NCBI RefSeq assembly: GCF_025232395.1
Contig: NZ_CP065938.1
Location: 558,001 to 622,000, forward strand
Length of the DNA: 64,000 nt
Source: Taurinivorans muris
GTDB taxonomy: Bacteria; Desulfobacterota; Desulfovibrionia; Desulfovibrionales; Desulfovibrionaceae
Direction of reading: 5' to 3'
The notes below the pieces were generated by a model. The model made no database searches. It saw nothing but the letters and a program-made list of their open reading frames with translations, and was not told the DNA's origin. Position 1 is the stretch's first letter; each line of letters starts with the position of its first letter. The translations under genes were made by a program, and so were the position numbers. Shown piece by piece: positions 55,766 to 64,000 of this stretch.

Positions 55766-56590
55766 ATGAATAAAAAGCCTAATCCCTATAAACCGATTTA
55801 TTCGGTAAAAAAAAGCTCCAAAAAATTTCAGCAAATACAAAAATCAACACGGAAATTATCTGTTGAAAATTTGAAAGAACAATGTTTGAGGCTTGGCTTT
55901 TCCCTTACGCTGCCGCAGCTTTCCGCTTTGTATGAATATCTTTTCCTGCTGCAAAAATGGAATCTGTCCATGAACTTGGTGGGAAAATCGGATTGGGAAG
56001 AAATTTTATCAGAACTTGTCGCGGACAGTTTTCACCTTGCGAAATATCTTAATTCCCACCCTGTTTTTGCACCCCTTTCCATTCCGATCGCACAAAAAAA
56101 CGAAAAAATCCATTCCTTTGAACCCTATGAAAACGAACATGATTTTACTGCATGGGACTTGGGTGCTGGAGCGGGACTGCCGGGCATTCCTTTACGGATA
56201 CTTTGGAAGCAAGGAACATATACCCTTGTTGAGGCAAGGGAAAAACGTTCGCTTTTTTTAAATACGGTTTGTACCAAACTCGGATTGGAAAATACTTTTG
56301 TCAGCCGCGGGCGGGCGGAAAATTTTATGCAGGGAAAAAAAGCTCGGCTCATTGTCAGCCGAGCGTTCATGCCCTATGATAAAATGCTTCCTTTCATCGC
56401 CCCATATTTGACCTCAACCCAAGATCCGGCAAATTCTGCAAACGGTTCCGTTATTTTCCTGAGTTTGGAACCAATTCGTGCCGAACGCTTCAATTCTTCG
56501 GAATTTAAATGGAATACGAAAAATATTTACGAATATACAGTGAAAAATAAGAAAAAATATCTTTGTGAAATTGAAAAAATCAGCCAATAA
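55766..56590 (+). CDS. rsmG: 16S rRNA (guanine(527)-N(7))-methyltransferase
   Basis: 274 residues, longer than E. coli RsmG (207), with a basic N-terminal extension (about 1-35) and an insert after SHPV. Core: LLQKWNLSMNLVGKSD, motif I WDLGAGAGLPGIPLRIL, VEAREKRSLFLNTV, SRAFMPYDKMLPF. The enzyme methylates G527 of 16S rRNA; loss gives low-level streptomycin resistance in other bacteria. It starts 3 bases after plsC. Confidence 0.92.
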   Translation: MNKKPNPYKPIYSVKKSSKKFQQIQKSTRKLSVENLKEQCLRLGFSLTLPQLSALYEYLFLLQKWNLSMNLVGKSDWEEILSELVADSFHLAKYLNSHPVFAPLSIPIAQKNEKIHSFEPYENEHDFTAWDLGAGAGLPGIPLRILWKQGTYTLVEAREKRSLFLNTVCTKLGLENTFVSRGRAENFMQGKKARLIVSRAFMPYDKMLPFIAPYLTSTQDPANSANGSVIFLSLEPIRAERFNSSEFKWNTKNIYEYTVKNKKKYLCEIEKISQ

Positions 56591-56646
56591 ACACTAAATT
56601 CTTTGGTTCATATGCAAATTTTAAATAGAAATGCTCAACAAAAAAC

Positions 56647-56675
56647 TTGCCATTACAGATAAAGTAACGTATAAA
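56647..56675 (+). promoter_or_regulatory. sigma-70 promoter of tRNA-Phe copy 2
   Basis: TTGCCA, 17-base spacer, TATAAA, 13 bases before the tRNA. Confidence 0.75.
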
Positions 56676-56688
56676 GAAACCTCACGTT

Positions 56689-56764
<76 letters not shown>

Positions 56765-56806
56765 CAAATTAAAACTTTTATGCATTATAAATATAAAGTA
56801 TTATAA

Positions 56807-56836
56807 AAAAACTGCCGCAATTCATGGCAGTTTTTT
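56807..56836 (+). terminator. terminator of tRNA-Phe copy 2
   Basis: AAAAACTGCC, nine-base loop, GGCAGTTTTTT. Confidence 0.88.
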
Positions 56837-56899
56837 GTTTTTATCGGAATAAGTTTCCCAATTACTTTGATACGTCTTCTTTGAAAATTTTTTATAGCA

Positions 56900-57060
56900 T
56901 ATAATGAATACACACCAAGGGGTTCACCTCTTGAACCCGGTCAAAGGATAAGATAACGGTGGAAATCCCGCCTTTTGTTTCGCAGTCCTTATCAGTAACT
57001 TACTTCCGCTTCCAAAAAGTGAAACGTCTGAACGCAAAAAACATGCACAACGTTTTTATA
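56900..57060 (+). ncRNA. candidate structured RNA, faintly cobalamin-riboswitch-like
   Basis: A TATAAT box at 56900-56905 precedes a run of local helices: GGGTTCA-loop-TGAACCC (about 56920-56938), GATAAG / CTTATC enclosing GGTGG-AAATC-CCGCC, and a closing AAAAAAC / GTTTTTAT with T run near 57053. The order GGTGGAAATCC, CGCAGTCC, CAGTAAC, CTTCC, AAGTG and GTCTGAACG parallels the core and box order of cobalamin riboswitches, but key bases differ. No + strand gene follows, so it is either a stand-alone RNA or an orphaned leader. Confidence 0.4.
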
Positions 57061-57107
57061 TGTTATTATGATACGTTGATTATATAATTCCAAACAATTT
57101 TCATAGC

Positions 57108-57968
57108 CTAGTTCGGGTAAATGACAGCTAACGCTTCACGAACGACAGAAACAGGCATTTGGGTCGGATTTGAGCCTTTAACACCTGATGCAAAAGTCAA
57201 ATCAATACCGAACAAGCCTCCTATCAATCGGGAAATTCTGCCGATATCCCCGCTTGCGGAAGCAATGACAGGATATTTTGAATACGTACGGCGGAATGTC
57301 AATATGCCCTTTAAAAACGTTAATACATCTTCTTCGCTGTTTGGTTTCACGACGATTTTTGCAATATCAGCACCTGCGGCAATTTCCCTGTCCATAATCT
57401 TTACTATTTCATCGGCTGTCGGAGTCGCATTCATATCATGATACGCCACAACCAAGGAAATTCCGGAATTAACCAATTCTTTTTTAAAAGATTGAATTTT
57501 TTCTTCTCCGTAAGCCAGTTCCATATCGATCAGTTCAACTAACTTTTCTTTTGCGGCAGCCCTGTAAAAATTAAACTTAGCTTTGTCGGAAACGTCTTTA
57601 TATCCCCGTTCGGCTTTTATCCGGACGGTTAATAACATCGGAACATCACCAATGATTTTATCAATATCCCTAAGCATTGCGACAGAAGCATGAGTATCTT
57701 CAATACAATCCCAAAAATCAGCACGCACTTCGACCATATCAGGCTTCAGTTCAGCAACGAATTTTGCTTCTTCCAGTATTTTGTCTTTTGCCGTTGCTGT
57801 AAGCGGAACGCACACTACCGGCATGTTTCCGCCAAGAACGGTATTTCCATAGCTTAGCGGGTGTGTCGGCATCGGACGTTTGTAAGCTTCCGCAAAAGCC
57901 ATTGCAGCAAATGATGAAATAAGCAGTGCGATAACCACGGTAAAAAAAATAGTTTTTTTAATATTCAT
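57108..57968 (-). CDS. aroD: type I 3-dehydroquinate dehydratase with signal peptide (exported)
   Basis: 286 residues. Residues 1-26 form a signal peptide (KK, then hydrophobic 6-22, AMAFA-E cleavage site). The rest is a complete type I dehydroquinase: EVRAD (E80, R82, D84), TVRIKAERGY (R116, E120), catalytic H177 in AYHDMN, Schiff-base K204 in ADIAKIVV, SRLIGGLFG, and Gln in SNPTQMP. It would dehydrate 3-dehydroquinate to 3-dehydroshikimate outside the cytoplasm, as in quinate-using bacteria, rather than in aromatic biosynthesis. An AGGAGGAA ribosome site precedes it. It stands alone, with no quinate dehydrogenase nearby. Confidence 0.88.
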   Translation of the reverse strand: MNIKKTIFFTVVIALLISSFAAMAFAEAYKRPMPTHPLSYGNTVLGGNMPVVCVPLTATAKDKILEEAKFVAELKPDMVEVRADFWDCIEDTHASVAMLRDIDKIIGDVPMLLTVRIKAERGYKDVSDKAKFNFYRAAAKEKLVELIDMELAYGEEKIQSFKKELVNSGISLVVAYHDMNATPTADEIVKIMDREIAAGADIAKIVVKPNSEEDVLTFLKGILTFRRTYSKYPVIASASGDIGRISRLIGGLFGIDLTFASGVKGSNPTQMPVSVVREALAVIYPN

Positions 57969-58411
57969 AGGATATTCCTCCTAAAAAGTTTCCTATCGTA
58001 TTAATTAAAATAAAACCTTTTCCTTGTCAACTATCAGGATTTACAAGCATTATTTCCTATAACTATCCATAACCAAAGATACGTGCAAATGAGGCGGAAC
58101 AGATAAAACATCATGCGGATATGGCAATGCAGTCCGTCATTTCTATCATAATGACATTCTTTTAATCACCGGATTGCCGTAAAATTTTACCAATTTCATC
58201 TTATAATCATACATATATTTCTTCAGAGCAAAATGTTAAAGTGCTCTGTCAACAACCATTGACTGTTGTTCGTACGGTATACCGCTCTTTGATTTCGGCA
58301 GAGTTTTTGCCTGGCGAACACAGCAAAACATACCGGAAAAGGACTATCTTGGTTTCTGAAAATTTTTCATTGCGTCGGTCTAGCCGGTGCTTTTTTTTGT
58401 GCTAACGCCGC
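57969..58411. other. intergenic region, mostly featureless
   Basis: About 440 bases between the glyA terminator and aroD. Apart from copy 2 of the dispersed repeat at its left end I see no gene, promoter or hairpin to report. Confidence 0.4.
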
Positions 58412-58421
58412 AAAAAAAGCC
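58361..58421 (-). repeat. dispersed repeat, copy 2 (downstream of glyA)
   Basis: Second copy of the element at 44631-44688, again directly 3' of a - strand terminator, with longer T and A tracts. Confidence 0.5.
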
Positions 58422-58450
58422 ATTGGCATAACTATGGTTATAACAATGGC
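58412..58450 (-). terminator. intrinsic terminator of glyA
   Basis: On the - strand GCCATTG...CAATGGC encloses ATAAC-CATA-GTTAT and is followed by T7. Another G5/C5 hairpin (about 58463-58488) lies between it and glyA. Confidence 0.85.
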
Positions 58451-58529
58451 ATATAAGGATTGGGGGAAATAATTCCCCCCCAAAAAAAAACAAGATTATT
58501 GCAAAAATAAAATTATCATAACAAAAAAA

Positions 58530-59780
58530 CTAATACGCAAACAACGGATAGCGGCTTGCAAATTCCGCAACGGCTTTGTTGATTTTTTCCAAATGGCTGT
58601 CGTCATTCACATGAGCAAGCACATCGATAATCCATTCAGCCACTTGATCCATTTCTTTTTCTTTCATGCCGCGGGTTGTAAGCGCAGGTGTTCCGATACG
58701 TACGCCGCTCGTCACAAAAGGTGAACGGGTTTCAAAAGGAACGGTATTTTTATTCACGGTAATACCGGCCTTATCAAGAGCATGTTCCGCGTCTTTGCCC
58801 GTAATGTCCTTATTGGTCAAATCCAAAAGCATCAAATGATTATCCGTTCCGCCGGAAACAATATCATAACCGGCGTCAAGCAAACGCTTCGCGAGATGAC
58901 TTGCATTTTTGAGAACTTGTTTTTGGTACTCGACAAAGCCGGGACGGAGAGCCTCACCGAAAGCCACAGCTTTGGCAGCAATGACATGCATTAAAGGTCC
59001 GCCTTGAATGCCGGGGAAAATTTGGCTGTTAATCGTTTTCGCCAAACCATTTTCTTCCGTGCTGTTTGCCAAAATCATACCGCCGCGAGGACCGCGCAAT
59101 GTTTTATGGGTGGTTGTCGTCGTAATATGGGCATGAGGGACAGGAGAGGGATGAAGCCCCGCTGCAACAAGCCCCGCAATATGAGCCATATCGACTAACA
59201 GTTTCGCGCCGATACTGTCTGCGATTTTGCGGAAACGTTCAAAATCAATAATACGTGAATAAGCGCTCGCACCAGCAACGATGACCTGCGGTTTCTTTTC
59301 ATGTGCGATTTGCTCTAACGCTTCATAATCAATTACGCCTGTTTCCTTATCAACGCCATAGGAAATGATATTGAAAAGCTTACCGGAAAAGTTTACGGGA
59401 CTGCCGTGGGTCAAATGCCCGCCGTGGGATAAATCCATTCCTAAAATAGTATCTCCGGGTTTCGCAATGGCGAAATAAGCTCCCATATTTGCCTGACTTC
59501 CGGAATGAGGCTGCACGTTCACATAATTGCAGCCGAAAATCTGCATGGCACGTTCCTGAGCGATGCTTTCCGGAATATCAACGTACTCGCAGCCGCCATA
59601 ATATCTTTTACCCGGATAACCTTCTGCATATTTATGAGTCAAAATGGAACCTTGAGCTTCACGAACAGCGTTGGAAACAAAATTTTCAGAAGCGATCAAT
59701 TCCAATTTGGTTACTTGTCTTCTGTTTTCATCATAAATTGCTTCTGCAATTCTGGGGTCTTGGGAAATGATGTTTTGCAT
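58530..59780 (-). CDS. glyA: serine hydroxymethyltransferase
   Basis: 416 residues, full length. [51 protein letters not shown] and the PLP lysine in [14 protein letters not shown] are all intact. It converts serine and tetrahydrofolate to glycine and methylene-tetrahydrofolate. It is the last gene of the fatty-acid cluster but is separated from fabF by a strong hairpin with T7, so only part of its transcription should come from there. Confidence 0.98.
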   Translation of the reverse strand: MQNIISQDPRIAEAIYDENRRQVTKLELIASENFVSNAVREAQGSILTHKYAEGYPGKRYYGGCEYVDIPESIAQERAMQIFGCNYVNVQPHSGSQANMGAYFAIAKPGDTILGMDLSHGGHLTHGSPVNFSGKLFNIISYGVDKETGVIDYEALEQIAHEKKPQVIVAGASAYSRIIDFERFRKIADSIGAKLLVDMAHIAGLVAAGLHPSPVPHAHITTTTTHKTLRGPRGGMILANSTEENGLAKTINSQIFPGIQGGPLMHVIAAKAVAFGEALRPGFVEYQKQVLKNASHLAKRLLDAGYDIVSGGTDNHLMLLDLTNKDITGKDAEHALDKAGITVNKNTVPFETRSPFVTSGVRIGTPALTTRGMKEKEMDQVAEWIIDVLAHVNDDSHLEKINKAVAEFASRYPLFAY

Positions 59781-59802
59781 AAAAAACTCCTAATAAAAAT
59801 AC

Positions 59803-59845
59803 AAAAAAACGCTATAAAAAGACAAGTCTTTTATAGCGTTTTAAG
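59803..59845 (-). terminator. terminator between fabF and glyA
   Basis: CGCTATAAAAGAC, short loop, GTCTTTTTATAGCG then T7 on the - strand: 13-14 pairs with one bulge. Confidence 0.85.
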
Positions 59846-59864
59846 AAAAATTTAGCAATAAGAA

Positions 59865-61112
59865 TTATGCTTCATAACGTTTGTAAAGCATGCTCGCATT
59901 TGTTCCGCCAAAACCGAAATTGCTGCACAAAACATATTTGGGATCAAGCTTTTTAGGTCCATCGGGCATATAATTCAAATCGCACACAGGATCAGGATTT
60001 TCCAAATTTATGGTTCCGGGAACCATACCGGTATCAAGGGTTAAAACGGAAAGTACGCTTTCAACGCCGCCGGCTGCGCCGAGCAAATGTCCCAACTGTG
60101 ATTTGTTTGAACAGATAGCGATATTTTTCGCATGATCGCCGAAAACTTGTTTGATAGCTTTTGTTTCCGCTTCATCATTGGCATGGGTGGAAGTCCCATG
60201 GGCGTTTATGCTGTCGATTTCGTTAGGGTCGACTTGGGCGTCTTGCAAGGCTCTCTTCATCGCAAGAGCCATACCCTCGCCTGTTTCAAGCGGAGCAACC
60301 ATATGATTTGCATCATCGGAAGCGCCGAAGCCCACAACTTCCGCATAAATATGGGCACCGCGAGCCAGCGCGCTGTCAAGGCTTTCAAGCAACAGCATGC
60401 CTGCCCCTTCGCCCATGACAAAGCCGCCGCGTTCGGCATCAAAAGGACGGGAAGCCTTTTCAGGGCTATCGTTGTATTTTGTGCAAAGGGCTTTCATAGA
60501 GGTAAAGCCGGAAATACCCATTGGCGTAATTGTGGATTCCGCACCGCCCGTAATCATGGCATCACAGCGTCCCATAACAATTTCCGTATACGCGCTGCCG
60601 ATGGAATGGGTTGCGGAAGCACAGGCGCTGGTTAAAACATAGTTCGGTCCTTTGGCACCCACGGCGATGGCGATTTGTCCCGGAGCTATATTGGAAATAA
60701 GCATAGGAATATAAAAAGGAGAAACACGGGAAGGCCCCGCTTCGACCAATTTGGAATGAAAGACTTCGATAGTCGCCAAACCGCCAAGACCGACACCAAG
60801 AATAACGCCAACTCTGTCCGCATTTTCAGCTGTGATCGTATACCCGGAATTTTCAATGAGCTGCATAGCCGCGCAAACGGAAAGCTGGGTAAATCTGTCC
60901 ATGCGTTTGCTTTGTTTCGGCTGAATATAAGTATCCGGATTAAAATCTGTAATTTCACCTGCAATGTCAGTGTCAAACCCCGTCGTATCAAAACTGGTGA
61001 TTTTTTTGATACCGGATTTGCCTGCCAAAATTCCTTCCCAAGTGCTTTCAACATCAAGCCCTAAAGGAGTAATTGCGGAAATTCCAGTAACAACAACGCG
61101 TTTTCTAGTCAT
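59865..61112 (-). CDS. fabF: 3-oxoacyl-[acyl-carrier-protein] synthase II
   Basis: 415 residues. Condensing-enzyme triad: Cys in TSACASATHSIG, His in NAHGTSTHAND, His in KSQLGHLLGAAG, and the C-terminal NFGFGGTNASMLYKRY. It elongates acyl-ACP. Located after acpP, with a 24-base hairpin in the gap. Confidence 0.97.
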   Translation of the reverse strand: MTRKRVVVTGISAITPLGLDVESTWEGILAGKSGIKKITSFDTTGFDTDIAGEITDFNPDTYIQPKQSKRMDRFTQLSVCAAMQLIENSGYTITAENADRVGVILGVGLGGLATIEVFHSKLVEAGPSRVSPFYIPMLISNIAPGQIAIAVGAKGPNYVLTSACASATHSIGSAYTEIVMGRCDAMITGGAESTITPMGISGFTSMKALCTKYNDSPEKASRPFDAERGGFVMGEGAGMLLLESLDSALARGAHIYAEVVGFGASDDANHMVAPLETGEGMALAMKRALQDAQVDPNEIDSINAHGTSTHANDEAETKAIKQVFGDHAKNIAICSNKSQLGHLLGAAGGVESVLSVLTLDTGMVPGTINLENPDPVCDLNYMPDGPKKLDPKYVLCSNFGFGGTNASMLYKRYEA

Positions 61113-61146
61113 CTCACATCCTTATACTTATATTTTTTTTATAAAA

Positions 61147-61171
61147 TAAGACGCCTTGATAAGGCGTCTTA
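61147..61171 (-). terminator. hairpin between acpP and fabF (partial terminator)
   Basis: TAAGACGCCTT, ATC loop, AAGGCGTCTTA followed by only TTTT on the - strand: eleven perfect pairs but a short T run, so it may reduce read-through into fabF or stabilise the acpP message. Confidence 0.65.
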
Positions 61172-61176
61172 CAAAA

Positions 61177-61413
61177 TTATTCGCCTACGTGTTTTTTCAC
61201 GTAGTCGATAGCATCTTTAACTTTTAAAATCTTTTGTGCGTCTTCATCTTTGATTTCACAGTCAAATGCATCTTCCATAGCCATGATGAGCTCGGTAAGA
61301 TCAAGAGAATCAGCACCTAAATCTTCAACAAAAGATGCATCCATTTTCACTTCTTCTTCAGAAACGCCTAATTGGTCTTGAATAATGGTTTTAATTTTTG
61401 CTTCAACAGACAT
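61177..61413 (-). CDS. acpP: acyl carrier protein
   Basis: 78 residues, acidic, with the phosphopantetheine serine S36 in [20 protein letters not shown] precedes the ATG, a strong ribosome site fitting high expression. It lies between fabG and fabF as in most bacteria. Confidence 0.98.
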   Translation of the reverse strand: MSVEAKIKTIIQDQLGVSEEEVKMDASFVEDLGADSLDLTELIMAMEDAFDCEIKDEDAQKILKVKDAIDYVKKHVGE

Positions 61414-61441
61414 ATTCCCTCCAACGGGTTTTATTTTTTAG

Positions 61442-62188
61442 TTAACAATAAAGACCACCGTTAACCGATAGTACCTGACCTGTAATATATGCTGCCTTAT
61501 CAGATGCTAAAAAGGAAACAGCATCTGCGACATTTTGAACAGAACCAAAAAGCCCCAAAGGAATTGCTTCAGCATATTTCGCTTTCACATCGTCAGGCAA
61601 TTTAGCTGTCATATCCGTTTCAATAAAACCGGGGGCAACAGCGTTAACAGTAATACAGCGGGAACCGAACTCTTTTGCGGCTGATTTCGTAATGCCGATA
61701 AGCCCCGCTTTTGCAGCCACATAATTGGCTTGTCCTGCATTTCCCATAAGTCCGACAACGGAAACAATGTTCACAACACGCCCGAAACGCTGTTTAGCCA
61801 TAATTTTTGTCGCTTCCCTAAGACAAGTAAAAGCTCCTTTCAGATTGACATCAATAACTGCATTGAAATCTTCATCCTTCATGCGGAGAATTAAACCGTC
61901 TTTCGTAATTCCTGCATTATTGACCAAAACATCCAAACGAACTTTATCTTTAATTTCATCTTTGAAAAACTGATTCACAGCTTCACTGTCACCGACATTC
62001 AGACAAAAGGCTTTCGCTTTTCCGCCTGAAGCGATAATTTCCTGCACAACATTTTCCGCTTCCTGCGGTTTTGATACATACGTGAGGTAAACCTGATACC
62101 CGTCTTTCGCAAGAGTCAGGGCAACAGCTTTGCCGATACCCCGTGAAGCTCCCGTAACAAGAGCGGTTGAAACCAATTCGTTACTCAT
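61442..62188 (-). CDS. fabG: 3-oxoacyl-[acyl-carrier-protein] reductase
   Basis: About 248 residues from ATG 62188; ATG 62194 is also possible and neither has a strong ribosome site. Short-chain dehydrogenase: TGASRGIGKAVA, NNAGITKDGLILRM, S-Y-K triad in NIVSVVGLMGNAGQANYVAAKAGLIG, and VAPGFIETDMT. NADPH-dependent reduction of 3-oxoacyl-ACP. Confidence 0.95.
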   Translation of the reverse strand: MSNELVSTALVTGASRGIGKAVALTLAKDGYQVYLTYVSKPQEAENVVQEIIASGGKAKAFCLNVGDSEAVNQFFKDEIKDKVRLDVLVNNAGITKDGLILRMKDEDFNAVIDVNLKGAFTCLREATKIMAKQRFGRVVNIVSVVGLMGNAGQANYVAAKAGLIGITKSAAKEFGSRCITVNAVAPGFIETDMTAKLPDDVKAKYAEAIPLGLFGSVQNVADAVSFLASDKAAYITGQVLSVNGGLYC

Positions 62189-62297
62189 AATCATACTCTG
62201 TTTCAAATTTATTAAAAAACTTTAAAACAGTTTTTATGTTTTTTCAAGCTTTAATTTACTTTATTAAGAATTTTTTTTATAAAAAAAATTACTCATG

Positions 62298-63317
62298 TCA
62301 TGAAATTAAAGCCGACCCCCAAGTCAAACCAGCTCCGAAAGCAGTCAGCAAAGTTTTTTGCCCCTTTTTCAAAAGGCCTTGTTCCCGCGCTTCCGCCATA
62401 GCCAACACAATGGAACTTGCGGAAGTATTTCCATACTTCTCCAAGTTTGTAAAAACTTTCTCTTTGGGAATAGCCAAACGCTCGCCGACAGCCTCAATGA
62501 TCCGCAAATTTGCCTGGTGGGCGAGGAACAAATCGACATCTTGCACGGACAAATTATTTTTTTCCAATAATTTCAAGCTTTCCTGAACCATTCCCCGTAC
62601 TGCGCATTTAAAAACTTCCTTGCCTTGCATGGTCAAAAAAAAATCTTCAGAAATTCTGTCTCCGACCCGGACCTTTTTATCCGTTCCGCCGCCGATACGA
62701 ATCAAATCCTTATAATCGCCATCCGCACCGAGCGATACATCAATAATATCAAAAAGCGCTTCGCCATTTTTTTGAATAACGACAGCCCCCGCCCCGTCAC
62801 CGAACAAAACACTTGTGGTCCTGTCCTGAAAATTCATTCTCCGGGATAAACTTTCAGCCGTGACAAGCAAAACAACGGCATTATCATCAAGAGCGAGAAA
62901 AGCGCGGGCAAGTTCAAGCCCGTAGACAAAACCGGAACAAGCCGCATTGAAATCAAAACAAACAAGGCTGGAATTGGAATTTGAGATGAGCTGCAAACCG
63001 GAATACTCTGAAAGCCCCAGTTTTTGCGCTATGATACAAGAAACGCTTGGCGACAATGTTTCAGGCGAACATGTGGCAACAAGCAGGTGGGTTATTTTAG
63101 AAAGGGGAATTTGCGCTTCTTCGATTGCTTTTCGAGCCGCAACACAAGCATATTCAGAAATATTTTCATCATCACGCAAAATACGGCGGTTTTTGATACC
63201 GGTACGGGTGCTTATCCACTCGTCACTCGTATCCATGATTTTTTCCAAATCAAAATTCGATACGGTATTTTCCGGAACACTGACACCAAGACCTGTGATT
63301 TGACAAAACATACTCAT
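62298..63317 (-). CDS. fabH: 3-oxoacyl-[acyl-carrier-protein] synthase III
   Basis: 339 residues. Catalytic Cys in FNAACSGFVYG, His in AHQANLRII, Asn in KYGNTSASS; TRTGIKNRR at the N-terminus for CoA. A small insert (EYSGLQLISNSNS) precedes the active Cys. It starts condensation of acetyl-CoA with malonyl-ACP. It overlaps or abuts the plsX end (2-base gap). Confidence 0.96.
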   Translation of the reverse strand: MSMFCQITGLGVSVPENTVSNFDLEKIMDTSDEWISTRTGIKNRRILRDDENISEYACVAARKAIEEAQIPLSKITHLLVATCSPETLSPSVSCIIAQKLGLSEYSGLQLISNSNSSLVCFDFNAACSGFVYGLELARAFLALDDNAVVLLVTAESLSRRMNFQDRTTSVLFGDGAGAVVIQKNGEALFDIIDVSLGADGDYKDLIRIGGGTDKKVRVGDRISEDFFLTMQGKEVFKCAVRGMVQESLKLLEKNNLSVQDVDLFLAHQANLRIIEAVGERLAIPKEKVFTNLEKYGNTSASSIVLAMAEAREQGLLKKGQKTLLTAFGAGLTWGSALIS

Positions 63318-63319
63318 GA

Positions 63320-64000
63320 TTATACGGAAGAACGGGCATAACTTGTAAGTTCTTCATTTTCTTTAAGATTTGCCAATAAACGGTTATGGGTGCCTTTTTC
63401 AAGATATGTATTCGCCATAAGGACGGCATTTTCAATAGCACGGGAATTGCTGGCGCCATGGCAAACAAAACTGCTGCCTTGCAACCCCAAAAGCGGCGCC
63501 GCGCCGTATTCGGCATAATCGATTTTTTTCGCTAAATTCTTAAAAGCTTTTTTCGCTAAAAAAGCGCCGATTTTCGGCAAAAGACCGTTTCCGAGCAATT
63601 CCTTTTTTAAAATATCGAAAAGGGAAAGAGCCAAGCCCTCACTCAATTTCAAAGCTATATTGCCGACAAATCCGTCGCAAACGATAACATCGACATTGCC
63701 GATAAAAATATCACGTCCTTCAACGTTTCCGACAAAATTGATATTATGGGCGACTTTCAATAAATCATAGGCTTCCTTAACGGTGCATGTGCCTTTGCCT
63801 TCTTCTTCACCGATACTTAAAATGCCAACGCTGGGTTCTTCATATCCCAAAATATCTTTGGCAAAGGCGGAACCCATTAAAGCAAATTGAAACAAATGAT
63901 GCGGTTTGCATTCAACATTGGCCCCGACATCAAGCACCAGCCGGGGAGTTGTTTTCGTAGGCATGATTGTTGCCAGACAAGGACGTTCAACCCCGGAAAT
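63320..64000 (-). CDS. plsX: phosphate acyltransferase PlsX, C-terminal part (cut by window edge)
   Basis: At least 226 codons; the frame is open to the right edge and begins ISGVERPCLATIMPT, an internal PlsX segment, so the start lies outside. LVLDVGANVECKPHHLFQFALMG, LSIGEEEGKG, GNVEGRDIF and VDVIVCDGFVGNIALKLSEG are conserved family motifs. It makes acyl phosphate from acyl-ACP for phospholipid synthesis. In related genomes rpmF usually precedes it. Confidence 0.96.
   Translation of the reverse strand: MSGVERPCLATIMPTKTTPRLVLDVGANVECKPHHLFQFALMGSAFAKDILGYEEPSVGILSIGEEEGKGTCTVKEAYDLLKVAHNINFVGNVEGRDIFIGNVDVIVCDGFVGNIALKLSEGLALSLFDILKKELLGNGLLPKIGAFLAKKAFKNLAKKIDYAEYGAAPLLGLQGSSFVCHGASNSRAIENAVLMANTYLEKGTHNRLLANLKENEELTSYARSSV

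Noticed and set aside
58455-58500. G5/C5 hairpin near glyA as its main terminator
   Set aside because: On the - strand the T run comes before the stem, not after it; the GCCATTG hairpin with T7 further on fits better.

Overview
The window is roughly 40% G+C (judged by eye), densely coded on both strands, and looks like the chromosome of a Desulfovibrionaceae member, probably a low-G+C, host-associated relative of the Lawsonia/Bilophila/Taurinivorans group. I infer this from the gene order plsX-fabH-fabG-acpP-fabF-glyA, an RdgC-family protein paired with a same-strand partner gene, a fliR-flhB pair followed by a very large membrane protein, and the style of the proteins. No rRNA gene or 16S is present, so the placement is inference.

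Layout. 0-6.3 kb: the start of an HD-domain gene with a tiny upstream membrane protein (both -), dnaE, queD, a methyltransferase-like gene and a secreted DUF3179 protein. 6.3-8.6 kb: an AT-rich stretch holding a 19-codon hydrophobic peptide ORF and the remains of a contractile-tail prophage operon on the - strand, with a frameshifted tail gene, a baseplate gene stub and an intact ORF carrying a phage Barnase/EndoU/RelE-like nuclease domain. 8.7-16 kb: rdgC pair, dipeptide-type ABC permeases, recN, rimI facing a degenerate Nudix gene, Sel1 and membrane glutaredoxin proteins. 16.2-21.7 kb: fliR, flhB, a 1054-residue uncharacterised membrane protein and trmL. 21.7-26.2 kb: a ZraP/ZraS/ZraR-like envelope metal/stress circuit with a visible sigma-54 promoter, then cobO. 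26.2-28.3 kb: dnaK with a structured leader. 28.8-32.2 kb: tRNA-Thr, tRNA-Pro, tRNA-Thr, tRNA-Phe, followed by an accessory ATP-grasp/methyltransferase/glycosyltransferase cassette. 32.4-44.2 kb: ettA, an amino-acid ABC ATPase, a sigma-54 activator plus a large periplasmic TPR protein, pth, rho, a membrane protein, pgl and a methyltransferase. 44.2-56.8 kb: pyrG, purQ, an AI-2E-type transporter, a ferredoxin protein, small and DUF457 membrane proteins, a GAF protein, a large conserved unknown, rsmE-rarA-plsC-rsmG and a second tRNA-Phe. 56.9-64 kb: a candidate structured RNA, a signal-peptide-bearing type I dehydroquinase, and the fatty-acid cluster glyA-fabF-acpP-fabG-fabH-plsX, with plsX cut by the window edge.

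Most of the window is housekeeping: replication, translation, nucleotide, lipid and flagellar functions. The unusual parts are the decaying phage module and its nuclease-like protein, the 1054-residue protein behind flhB, the sigma-54 Zra-like circuit, the exported dehydroquinase next to an orphan structured RNA, the dnaK leader hairpin, and the glycan-type cassette after the tRNA array. No CRISPR array, insertion sequence or rRNA operon was seen.
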